DNA of 64,000 nucleotides from a virus. Position numbers and translations under genes: made by a program. This document shows, in pieces, positions 49,028 to 59,200 of this stretch (positions are counted from its first letter, which is position 1; each line of letters starts with the position of its first letter). Where the stretch lies: positions 17,649-81,648 of the IMG/VR virus record IMGVR_UViG_3300020408_000003; one strand, given 5' to 3'. The notes under the pieces are model-generated. The model ran no database searches. It was not told the origin of the DNA and saw only the letters and a list, made by a program, of their open reading frames with translations.

Positions 49028-50440
49028 TTAAAACGGGTGACTATTATCTGAAACTGGCCCAGTTCCTGAACTAGGAAAAAAGTTTAAACTATGATTACTT
49101 GCACTTCTATCTTGAGGAAGAGTTGATGAACTAGTATTATCTTGGCAAGTTAATAATACAGTACCACTAATTGCTGTAAGTGGACTTGTAGGTACTGTAA
49201 AAGCTGATGTGTAAATAGCTGTTCCTTTTATAACTCGAACATTAGAAATGTATCCATTAAAGAAGTAAGATCCGGAAAAATAAGTATGATCTCCAACATG
49301 AAATTTAAGTCCTCCAGCGCTGCCATAGTCCTTTATATCCCAGGGATTTGTTGAATTAGTTCCAGATAATGATCCATCATACCACATTTTATATGTTCCA
49401 CTTTCTTTTGTAAGTGCTATATGACGCCAATTATTATATTGATTTCCAATAGATTGAGTGATTAAAGAGCCATTATTATAATCTCCAGCAATTAAATTTC
49501 CGTTATCAATTTTCATTGAAACATATTGATTAATACCGACTTCCCATATATAATCAGGGTATGTTTGATTAACACTAGTATCAAAATTTGGTTTAATCCA
49601 CATTTCTACAGTAAAGTCAGCTAAACCAAACTCAAAATCAGACGAGGGAGAAGCAGTAGTAAAATAATCATTTGTACCATCAAAATAAGTTGAACCATTG
49701 GGTAAAAAACTTAAAGTAAAAGCACTAGCTGATGATGTAGCTACATTAACACCATCAGATGCAGAAAATGTTAAACTAAAAGAACCAGCGTGTGCGCTAT
49801 TTGTACTTGGAGTTATTTTAAAAAATTTATTTGTTGTGAGAGTATTTTCTGCTAATGCGCTGTATGTACCACCAGATGTTGCACTCGATGTTACTGTGGC
49901 AGTTGAACCTATTGATCCTACACTTACCGCATATTTGTATTGTAATGTGACACCTTCAGGATCGGACGCTGATATTTCAATACTTACTGGAGTACCATCA
50001 GTAGCAAGTGAATATGAAGCATTACCAGCTGATGATATTGTTGGTTCTTGATTTGTTATAGTCGCAACTTTATACCACGCGTTATTTGATGTATTCCAAA
50101 TATATACTATACCAGTTGCGATAACAAGAGCTTGGTCGCCTGCAGCTGCAGTTGCTGGTAAATCATTTAAAGTATTATATGCTTTTACACCACCAACACT
50201 TTCTGCCGTTGGTGAGCCTCCACCAGATACTTTTTGAAATTCGTGCGCACCGGTAGAACTTCTTTTTAAAATAATTTTGTCAGTAGATGTACCAAGATGA
50301 ATTTCTTCAGCAATTAATTTTCTATCATTACCACTGACATCTCTAACCATCAAGTTACCAGAACTATCAATAAGTTTTGTATTATTTAAAAATACTGGAT
50401 CTGTGCCTGATCTATTTGCTCTATCTCTGGCAATACTCAT
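49028..50440 (-). CDS. LamG-domain fibre/adhesin, single-LamG paralogue
   Basis: The 470-residue protein is the smallest of the LamG paralogues. An N-terminal module (MSIARDRANRSG..., to about 65) is shared with three others. A cadherin-like domain (about 130-245, TISSAGNASYSLATDGTP and SDPEG) follows. Then comes one LamG/concanavalin A-like domain (about 250-430: STYFDGTNDYF, DFTVEMWIKP, WRHIALTKESG, FNGYISNVRVIKG). Such domains bind glycans or proteins, so host-surface recognition is likely. The shared N-terminus may be the virion attachment site. Confidence 0.75.
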   Translation of the reverse strand: MSIARDRANRSGTDPVFLNNTKLIDSSGNLMVRDVSGNDRKLIAEEIHLGTSTDKIILKRSSTGAHEFQKVSGGGSPTAESVGGVKAYNTLNDLPATAAAGDQALVIATGIVYIWNTSNNAWYKVATITNQEPTISSAGNASYSLATDGTPVSIEISASDPEGVTLQYKYAVSVGSIGSTATVTSSATSGGTYSALAENTLTTNKFFKITPSTNSAHAGSFSLTFSASDGVNVATSSASAFTLSFLPNGSTYFDGTNDYFTTASPSSDFEFGLADFTVEMWIKPNFDTSVNQTYPDYIWEVGINQYVSMKIDNGNLIAGDYNNGSLITQSIGNQYNNWRHIALTKESGTYKMWYDGSLSGTNSTNPWDIKDYGSAGGLKFHVGDHTYFSGSYFFNGYISNVRVIKGTAIYTSAFTVPTSPLTAISGTVLLTCQDNTSSSTLPQDRSASNHSLNFFPSSGTGPVSDNSHPF

Positions 50441-50452
50441 TGTATATACTTT

Positions 50453-53400
50453 CTAAAATGGATTAAGTCTCGTAGCAACACAATTATTTACAGGTATTAT
50501 CGTGCAATTTCCACTAGCATCAATTATTTGATTGCTGTGTTGAGCAGTTAATAACTTTGTATTTGTTATAGCAGTTAATGCTGAAGTTGGTACAGTAAAG
50601 TTACCGGTATATACTGGTGATCCAACTACTAATCTAAAATTAGATATATGACCAGTAAGAACCGCGTATTGTGCATAACCACCACCAATTGCAAGTCTAT
50701 TATAAGTAATATTTGTAGAATTTGTAAAGGTTGAAGTAAATGGCATATGTGTGCCATTAAAATATAATTTTATTTCATTATTATATCTAACAATAGCCAT
50801 ATGATACCATGTTAAAGGATTTATTATGGCACTACCACTTGTTTGCATAAAACCACTTCCAGAAGTAATATTAGATACATCAAACTTAGCACCATCAGCT
50901 CTAGTAGTACCTTTATTATGATATATTGTAAAACCATTGGCTGCACTAGTGCCTCCAGAAGAGGGAAATGGTACATAACTACTTGATGAAAATGACCAGT
51001 AACCATTGTATTCATAAATTTCTTGATTGGCACTACCAACACCAAAAAGACCTTTATCATAAAACCAATATTCTATACAAAAATCACCAGAACCTAATTC
51101 TATATTACTATCATCTACGTAAATGTAACGATTATCATAATCATCGCATTCAATAGAGCCATTAGCTTGTGAAAATGGAGATACATAACTACCTAATGGA
51201 TTACCAGATTGAATTAAAGTGTTACTTGCTGAACTATTATCTTTGAGATTAGCTGATTGAGCACCATATTGTGCAAAATTATAAGTACCATTCTTTGTTA
51301 TAGATATTGAATTATCAGATTCATCTACTATTATACCACTAGCATTACCCCTAATTAAAGTAAACAATTCAGTTTCTGAAGCAGTAGGATTGCTTACATT
51401 AGTTGTTGATTCATAATTTCCACCAGTTTTAGTAATATTTCTAGGTGGTGTAAATGCACCAGTATAAACTGCTTTTGAACAAAATCTTAATTGAGACATC
51501 CAAATTCCGCCATCAAGACCTTGACCGCCACCGGCATGTGTACCATTAGTTTTAAATTTTCCATCAGTTATATTGTAAGAACCACCATTTGTAGTTGAAA
51601 GTAATTCTACACCATCTATATAGACTTTTACATTTCCGCCTGTTCTAACCATAGCAAAATGATACCACTGATCTATATTTAATCCAACACCAGCAGTACC
51701 ATGAACGGTTCCACCACCACCTCCAAAAGCTGAACCACTACTTACTATACCAAGACTAGTAGGATTAGTACCACTTCCTGCGGAATAACCAAATCGATAA
51801 CCATTTTCCATATAATCAAACATAAGAGGATAAGCTACATCACCATGAGATTCAAATCTATAATAAAATTCAATAGTAAAATCACCAGTTCCTACTACAA
51901 GATTTGAGTCATTAATAGCAAGATTAGCATTTTTATTATAAGCCCATCCACAACCACCAGTTTCATATTTTGGCGCATTTTCTTTCAGTGCTAAAAATTT
52001 AGTATTTGTTCCACCAACAGCACTTAAATCAGTAGTTGGTACAGTAAAATTAGTAGCAAATGGAGTTTCCGCACTTCCGGCTGCATTACCATTTGCAGTG
52101 ATAGTGTAACCATTACTACTTGCATCAGTAATACTACCAGTACTATTTTGACAGGTTAATAGTTGTGTTCCGGATATGGCAGTTAAAGGAGAAGTTGGTG
52201 GTGTAAATCCAGAAGCAGCATAAACAGCACTGCCTGTAACAATTCTAAAATTGGAAATATAACCAGTCAATAGATGTGTAGTGTTATCCATATATCTGGA
52301 TCCTAATCTTATAGTACTTCCAGTCAGATTTACTGTTGCGGTTGCACTACCTTGTTGAACACCATTTTTATAAAGATAAAAAACATTTGAAATTCGTTGA
52401 AGAGCAACATGATACCAAACACCATTAGACCCAATCGCACCTCCAGAAAAACCAATCTGTGATGATCCTCCACCGTGTGTTACAAAAAACTTATCTATTG
52501 CTACAACAATTCCACCATCAGCACCACTAGCTTGACAAGTACTAAAATATCCATCATAACTGCCTGAAGTAGTGTGATATATCCAACCCTCCATTGTAAA
52601 ATCTCCAGTACCTGAAAGAGGATTTGTCGTATCTATATAATCTCCACTACCATCAAAAGAAGTTGAAGCACCAGTTTCTGGATTAAGTGTGTAAGCAAGT
52701 TGTCCTTTAACAATTCTAAAATTAGAAATATATCCTGTAAATTCTTTGGATCCAGAATGCTTATCAGCAATTCTCATTGTAGTCGCCGTAATATTTGCGG
52801 TACTACCAGTATAACTTCCAACTTCAACACCATTATGAAAAAGTTGTACTTTTCCACTACTATCTCTCGTAAAAGCTATGTGATACCAAGTAGTTTGATC
52901 TAAAGAGCCAACACTATATGTCAATTGTGTTTCACTATCAATTTGTGCTCTTATATCTCCATTTTTAAAAGTAACTCTTATATTTTCACTACCAATATCA
53001 TAAAGAAATATTGTAGAAGAACCATTAGTATCAAAATCGGGTATATAAAAACACTCTATAGAAAATGCACCCGTACCAAAAAGAAAAGATGCATTATCTG
53101 TAGCTTCTATACGATCACCAGAACCATCAAAATAAATAGAACCACCCACATCAAATCCTAAAGTAAATGAAGATGCACTTGAGTTAGCTACATTAACACC
53201 ATCAGATGCAGAGAATGTTAAACTAAAAGTACCCGCATGTGCAGTATTAGTTGAAGGTGTAACTTTAAAATATTTATTTGATGTAAGTGTATTTGCGTTA
53301 ATTGCACTATATGTTCCACCAGAAGTAGAACTTGAAGTCACTGTTGCGGTACTACCAAGAGATCCGCTTGTAACTTGATACTTATATTGAAGAGCAAGGC

Positions 53401-53887
53401 CTTCTGGATCTGTTGCCGCTATTTCAACTATAACCGGTGTTCCATCTGTCGCAAAGCTATACGAAGCATTACCTGCTGATGATATCGTAGGAGATGCATT
53501 TGTTACTGTTGCTATTTTATACCAACCTGTACCATTATAAATCATTAAGTTATTATTTGAAGTTACAAATTTTGTATCACCTGCACTATTACCAGTTAAT
53601 GGTAAATCACCTGGATTTGTAACTACACCAGTTCCAACTTGTGTAGTTTCAGTTGTTGAACCATCAGTAGTTTGAAATTGAACTTTACCTGTAGAACTAT
53701 CTCTTTTTACAATAACTCTATCGGAACCAGTACCAACTTGTAATTCTTCTGCAAAAACTTTTTTAAGTGTAGTACCATCTTGAGCAGTAACTTTTATATC
53801 GTTACTACCTTCAAGAGATAAACGCACATCACTAATGTTAATCGGATCACTACCTGATCTATTTGCTCTATCTCTTGACTTACCCAT
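50453..53887 (-). CDS. Multi-LamG fibre/adhesin (four LamG domains)
   Basis: The 1144-residue protein has the shared N-terminal module (MGKSRDRANRSGSDP), the cadherin-like domain (about 130-245) and about four LamG domains (roughly 250-395, 405-590, 655-850 and 935-1115). Each has the YFDGSGD-type start, a DFTIE/DFCIEYW strand, a WYHIAF/WYHMAI strand and an ISNFRIV ending. Linkers such as LLTCQNSTGSITDASSN recur. The last about 40 residues nearly equal those of the 56208-60302 paralogue. Probably a host-binding fibre. A late promoter lies 17 bases before the ATG. Confidence 0.75.
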   Translation of the reverse strand: MGKSRDRANRSGSDPINISDVRLSLEGSNDIKVTAQDGTTLKKVFAEELQVGTGSDRVIVKRDSSTGKVQFQTTDGSTTETTQVGTGVVTNPGDLPLTGNSAGDTKFVTSNNNLMIYNGTGWYKIATVTNASPTISSAGNASYSFATDGTPVIVEIAATDPEGLALQYKYQVTSGSLGSTATVTSSSTSGGTYSAINANTLTSNKYFKVTPSTNTAHAGTFSLTFSASDGVNVANSSASSFTLGFDVGGSIYFDGSGDRIEATDNASFLFGTGAFSIECFYIPDFDTNGSSTIFLYDIGSENIRVTFKNGDIRAQIDSETQLTYSVGSLDQTTWYHIAFTRDSSGKVQLFHNGVEVGSYTGSTANITATTMRIADKHSGSKEFTGYISNFRIVKGQLAYTLNPETGASTSFDGSGDYIDTTNPLSGTGDFTMEGWIYHTTSGSYDGYFSTCQASGADGGIVVAIDKFFVTHGGGSSQIGFSGGAIGSNGVWYHVALQRISNVFYLYKNGVQQGSATATVNLTGSTIRLGSRYMDNTTHLLTGYISNFRIVTGSAVYAASGFTPPTSPLTAISGTQLLTCQNSTGSITDASSNGYTITANGNAAGSAETPFATNFTVPTTDLSAVGGTNTKFLALKENAPKYETGGCGWAYNKNANLAINDSNLVVGTGDFTIEFYYRFESHGDVAYPLMFDYMENGYRFGYSAGSGTNPTSLGIVSSGSAFGGGGGTVHGTAGVGLNIDQWYHFAMVRTGGNVKVYIDGVELLSTTNGGSYNITDGKFKTNGTHAGGGQGLDGGIWMSQLRFCSKAVYTGAFTPPRNITKTGGNYESTTNVSNPTASETELFTLIRGNASGIIVDESDNSISITKNGTYNFAQYGAQSANLKDNSSASNTLIQSGNPLGSYVSPFSQANGSIECDDYDNRYIYVDDSNIELGSGDFCIEYWFYDKGLFGVGSANQEIYEYNGYWSFSSSSYVPFPSSGGTSAANGFTIYHNKGTTRADGAKFDVSNITSGSGFMQTSGSAIINPLTWYHMAIVRYNNEIKLYFNGTHMPFTSTFTNSTNITYNRLAIGGGYAQYAVLTGHISNFRLVVGSPVYTGNFTVPTSALTAITNTKLLTAQHSNQIIDASGNCTIIPVNNCVATRLNPF

Positions 53888-53904
53888 GCTTTTTCCTTTT
53901 TATG

Positions 53905-53912
53905 TATTTATA
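53905..53912 (-). promoter_or_regulatory. T4-type late promoter TATAAATA in the LamG array
   Basis: An exact late box lies 17 bases before the start of the four-LamG gene, with AAAAAGGAAAAA as ribosome site between. It splits the array into separately started units. Confidence 0.65.
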
Positions 53913-53915
53913 ACA

Positions 53916-56195
53916 TTAACCAATATAAGTTGCAGAACCTGTTGATGAATAAACATGATAAGTATATCCACCGCTCGTATGAACACTATCTCCTTGACTA
54001 TTTTTTGCACCACCTGCATATCTAATAATTACTATACCGCTACCACCTGCTCCTGCTGCACCGTCACCTGCTCTACCACCGCCTGCGCCTCCACCGCCAC
54101 CAGTATTTGCGGCACCGTCTTGACCTACCCAAGTTTGTCCTGAACTAAAAGTTCCATCACCACCGCCACCTTGTCCACCATTGTGCGTAGCATTAGCGCC
54201 ATCATATTTTGATCCAGCTCCACCGCCTCCATAATAACCACTGTCTCCTGTAGAAGTTGCTGTAGCCCATGCTGAATAAGTATTCACACCATCACCGCCA
54301 TGTTGGTCAGTAGCATTAGCACCGGCTCCACCTCCGCCACCGCCGCCATAACCGCCCCAATGACCAAATCCATTAAAACCTGATACTTCTACACCATCAA
54401 TACCATAGCCTTGTCCTGGAATACTTTTACCTGATGTGCCACCGTTAATAGCATAACCGCCACCACCATTAGCACCATTACCACCAACTTCTGTGGCTGC
54501 TGAATTATTTCCTGCACCTCCGCCACCACCTCCTCTTGCTAATGCTAAATAAGATGTAAGAACTTTAGTATTAGCAGCTGCGCCATTATTCGCAGTTACA
54601 GTATAATTGTTAGAACTTGCGTCGGTAATTGCACCAGTACTATTTTGACAAGTTAATAAGATAGTATCTGAATCATTTGTAAAAGCAGCAGATGGTCTAG
54701 TAAAATCCGCACCGTATCTAGCTGTACTTGAAACTCTTACGTTTGACAAATATCCATGCATCGGTTCATAACCATCAGAATTTTCACCAATAGTAATTAA
54801 ACTTGCTGAAGGAGTTGCGGCCATATTTGTTGCTGAATTGTTATTATTACCTGCTACATTCTTTCCATCTATATACATACGAAAGTTTTGGCCTTCTTTA
54901 ACCCAAGCTAAATGAACCCATCTATTAGAAACTATATGATGCGCTGCATCATTAGTAAATAAATCACTAGTAGCAGCGCTGTAGACATACATTGCAGTAA
55001 GATTACTAGAGACTTTTCTTCTACCAAATATTATTCTTGTGCCTGAATTAAATTCTAAAATATTTTGTTCATCACCTGGTGCTTCATCATCATAAAATGC
55101 CCATGCTTCAACAGTAAAGTTTGCAAGAGAATTAATAATATTAGTTGAAGAAATAGTAAGATTATCATTATTTCCATCAAATTGTGTTGAACCAGCAAAA
55201 ACAGAACCGGCTCCATTTACTTGTACAGAACTTGCAGTACCGGGATTACCTCCTCCTCTAGTTGTTGATGCAGCTATACCTGCTCCACCTGCCCCTACTA
55301 CTATATCTAATTGTGTTCCAGGACTATAAGTGTATGTGCCTGATAAAATAACACCGCCTCCACCTCCAGCTCCAGATTGATAATCGGTAAAACCAGCTTT
55401 ACCACCGCCGCCGCCTCCACCAACAACTAATATTTCAATATCATGTGAAAATGCTAGAGTAAAAGCCGAAGCACTTGAATTTGCGACATTTACACCATCT
55501 GACGCATGAAATGTTAAGCTAAAAGCTCCAGAATAAGAACTATTTGTTGATGGTGTAATTTTAAAATATTTATTTGATGTTAAAGTGTTTTCAGCTAAAG
55601 CACTATAAGTTCCGCCAGATGTTGCACTACTCGTAACAGCAGCAGTAGCTCCACCTCCATTTGTTAGTGAACCTGATGTTACTGTATACTTATACTGTAA
55701 AGGTACTCCTTCAGGATCCGACGCAGTAACTTCTATACTTACAGGTGTTCCATCAGTAGCAAAAGAATAACTTGCATTACCAGCAGAAGATATCGTTGGA
55801 GTCGCATTTGTTATTTCAGCAACTTTATACCAACCAGATTTGTATACGTACATAAAATTATTAGCAGTAACAAGAGCCATTACACCTTCGTCCGCAGATG
55901 CTGGTAAATCACTTGTATTTGCGTAAATTGTTAAACCACCAGTTGGTTGATCAGCAGGTGAGCCTCCACCAGATACTGTTTGTAAATTAACTTTTCCTGT
56001 AGAACTATCTCTCTTAATGATAATTTTATCATTATCATCATCACCAATTTGCACTTCAGATGTGATTAATCTTTTTGGATTATCAGATGTATCTTGTACA
56101 ACAAGATCATCACTAGCATTAGAAGATATTTTACTCGCACCAATAACGAGTGGATCAGATCCTACTCTATTTGCTCTATCTCTAGCAATACTCAT
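53916..56195 (-). CDS. Glycine-rich adhesin with a nested LamG domain
   Basis: The 759-residue protein has the shared N-terminal module and cadherin-like domain (to about 245). A glycine-rich adhesin domain then opens with EILVVGGGGGGG and is interrupted by a complete LamG domain (about 335-510, from TQFDGNNDNLTIS to YLSNVRVS). It then resumes (YLALARGGGGGG) and ends in GGSGIVIIRYAGG. Glycine-rich domains of this kind form polyglycine sandwiches at phage fibre tips (T-even gp38 type). The insertion appears in frame and intact. Likely receptor binding. Confidence 0.75.
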   Translation of the reverse strand: MSIARDRANRVGSDPLVIGASKISSNASDDLVVQDTSDNPKRLITSEVQIGDDDNDKIIIKRDSSTGKVNLQTVSGGGSPADQPTGGLTIYANTSDLPASADEGVMALVTANNFMYVYKSGWYKVAEITNATPTISSAGNASYSFATDGTPVSIEVTASDPEGVPLQYKYTVTSGSLTNGGGATAAVTSSATSGGTYSALAENTLTSNKYFKITPSTNSSYSGAFSLTFHASDGVNVANSSASAFTLAFSHDIEILVVGGGGGGGKAGFTDYQSGAGGGGGVILSGTYTYSPGTQLDIVVGAGGAGIAASTTRGGGNPGTASSVQVNGAGSVFAGSTQFDGNNDNLTISSTNIINSLANFTVEAWAFYDDEAPGDEQNILEFNSGTRIIFGRRKVSSNLTAMYVYSAATSDLFTNDAAHHIVSNRWVHLAWVKEGQNFRMYIDGKNVAGNNNNSATNMAATPSASLITIGENSDGYEPMHGYLSNVRVSSTARYGADFTRPSAAFTNDSDTILLTCQNSTGAITDASSNNYTVTANNGAAANTKVLTSYLALARGGGGGGAGNNSAATEVGGNGANGGGGYAINGGTSGKSIPGQGYGIDGVEVSGFNGFGHWGGYGGGGGGGAGANATDQHGGDGVNTYSAWATATSTGDSGYYGGGGAGSKYDGANATHNGGQGGGGDGTFSSGQTWVGQDGAANTGGGGGAGGGRAGDGAAGAGGSGIVIIRYAGGAKNSQGDSVHTSGGYTYHVYSSTGSATYIG

Positions 56196-56207
56196 TCTAT
56201 ATACTTT

Positions 56208-59200
56208 CTAAAATGGATTAATTCTTGTAGCGACACAATTATTATTCGATATTATTGTACAATTTCCACTGGCATCGATTATTTGGTTACTATGTTGAGC
56301 GGTTAATAACTTTGTATTTGTTATTGCGGTCAATGGCGAAGTTGGTACAGTAATGTAATCTCTAAAAGGAGCGACTGAAGAACCAGTAGCACTACCACTT
56401 GTATCAACCGTATGATTAACTGAACTTGCATCAGTTGGAGCTCCACTACTATTTTGACAAGTTAATAACTTTGTATTTGTTATCGCGGTTAATGGAGTAT
56501 TTGTTACATTAAAGTTAGAAGTATAAACAGCAGTACCAACTACTAATCTAAGATTTGAAATATATCCATCAAAATCGGCGCCAGTATTTGAATTATGTTT
56601 TCCTATAAAAGCTGTATTTCCTGTATAATTGTTAGTATCAACGTATACTTCATCATCTTTCACACCATTAAGAAATAATCTTGTAACACCACCACTTCTA
56701 ACAATAGCACAATGGTGCCAACCTCCAGTTGATATTCCATCAGCAGTAATTCTATAACCACTGTTTGCATATAATCTAAGATTACCAGACGTATTAAAAT
56801 TTACCATCAAACCTGCTGCATCATTTTCTCTTGTATCATATATAACACCACCATTAGTGAAAGCATCTGCATTAACCCAAAATTCTAATGTAAAATCATT
56901 AGTACCAATAACTAAATCAGTAGAAGTACTTCCCGAACTTGGAACTAATAAATTATCTCCGCTACCATCGAAAATAGTTGAACCACCACCGCCGCTACTT
57001 GGTGTATAAACACCAGATCCAACTACTAATCTAAAATTAGATATATGACCAGTAAGAACAGCATATTGTGCATAACTGCCACCAATTGCAAGTCTATCGA
57101 AAGTATAATTTGTATTAACCGAATGAGCTGAAGCAAATGGATAATATACACCATCAAAATATACTTTTATTTCACCGCTTTCTCTAATAATTGCCATATG
57201 ATACCATCTTAAAGGATCTATTATAGCTTTATTAACTGTTGAAAACCAACCATTACCACTACTATTTGTACTTTGAACTTGGAAAGATCCACCTGCTGAA
57301 GATGTGCTACCCTTTTGATGAGTCATTCCAAAAGCAGTTAATCCAGTAGAAGCATTTCCACCAGAATGGCTACTTACATGAAACGGTATTGCACCGGTAC
57401 CACTACTTGATCCAAATGCCCAATAACCATTATATGAATAAACTTCAGGATCAGTAGTTCCATCACCATATAAACCTTTATCCATAAACCAATATTCTAT
57501 ACAAAAATCATTAGTACCTAATACTATATCACTATCATCTACATAGATATAGCGATTATCATAATCGTCACATTCAATAGAACCACCAGTGCCTTGTGCA
57601 AATGGACTTGCATAACTACCTCTTGGACTACCAGATGGAGTTAAAGTATTAGCTGCTGAACTGTTATCTATGAGATTTGGTTGATTTATACCATATTGCG
57701 CTTGATTAACAGAGCTAGCTATTGTTACTGATATCCCGTTTTGACTATTGTCAGTTACACTAGATGTATAGTAATCTTTACCTCTCTGTATTAATAACAA
57801 TTCTGTTTCTGCAGCAGTAGGAACACTTACATTAGTTAATGATGTATAGTCACCACCAGTTTGTGTTAGTCGACCTCGTGGTGGTGTAAATGCACCAGTG
57901 TAAACTGCTTTTGAACAAAATCTAATTTCTGAATACCAAATTCCACCATTTATACCATAACCAGAAGCTGCGTGTTGGCCATTGATCATGAGTTTTCCAT
58001 CAGTTATATCATCAGAAGCGCCATTTGTAGTTGTAAGTAACTGTACGCCATCTATATAAGCTTTTATATTTCCACCTGTTCGAACTACAGCACAATGATA
58101 CCATTGTCCGAGATTTAATCCAACGTCAGTAGTACCATGAGCCCATCCACTTCTGTAAAGACCAAGACTAGTAGGAGCACTTCCACTTCCCGCTGAAATA
58201 CCAAATTGAATATTTTTATAAGCAAACAAAAGATAATATGAAGTGGCACTACTCCAGCTTTGAAACTTATAGAAAAATTCGAGAGTAAAATCACCAGTTC
58301 CTACTTCAAGAGCAGCATCATCAACTTGAAGCCCTTGATACCTAGAGTTAACATAAAAACAACCACCATTTTCGTATTTTGGTGCACTTTCTTTTAGAGC
58401 TAAAAGTTTAGTATTTGTTATAGCACCTAAATCAGAAGTTGGTACAGTTATTTGTCCATAAAATGGACCATCACTTGTTAAAATACTATGATTACTACCT
58501 TTTGTTACAGTAACATTGTTTGAGCTACCATCACTTAATGTTGATCCACTATTTTCTTGGAATAATAATAAAGATGTTCCACTTACCGCAGTTAGATTAG
58601 AAGTTGGTACTGTAAAACCGGCACTTGTATATAAAGCTGTACCTTTTATTACGCGAAAATTACTTACTTTACCTTTATCATAATGAGTATTACCATGACC
58701 AAATTCTGTCGTATCTGTTCCGCCTACAGAACCACTGTGGCTCTGACTATAGGTTTCTACACCATCTCTATATATTTTGATAGTATTACCATTTCTAACA
58801 AAAGCATAATGAAGCCATACATCTTGAGGAGCATTAGTTGACTCATAAACATAAGGTAAGCTAGAACCAAAAAATCCCCATTTACGAGTGCCAGTATCAG
58901 ATTGAATTGTAACAGCGTCAGTAGCATTATATTGATGATTTAAAATTGTTTGATAACCGCTATTAGTACTCCACTTATAGAAAAATTCTATTGTAAAATC
59001 ATTTGTTCCAAAATCAAAACTATCATTACTTGCTAAAGTTGTTATGTCAGCTGTTGCAAAATCTATACCAGAAGCAGCTGTAGTTGGAGTATAAGCTGCA
59101 GACCCTTTTACAACTCTTACATTAGACATATAACCATCTAAACAATAAGTAGCATTTGAACTATCACCATGTCTACCTAAGACAACTGGACCTTGATCTG

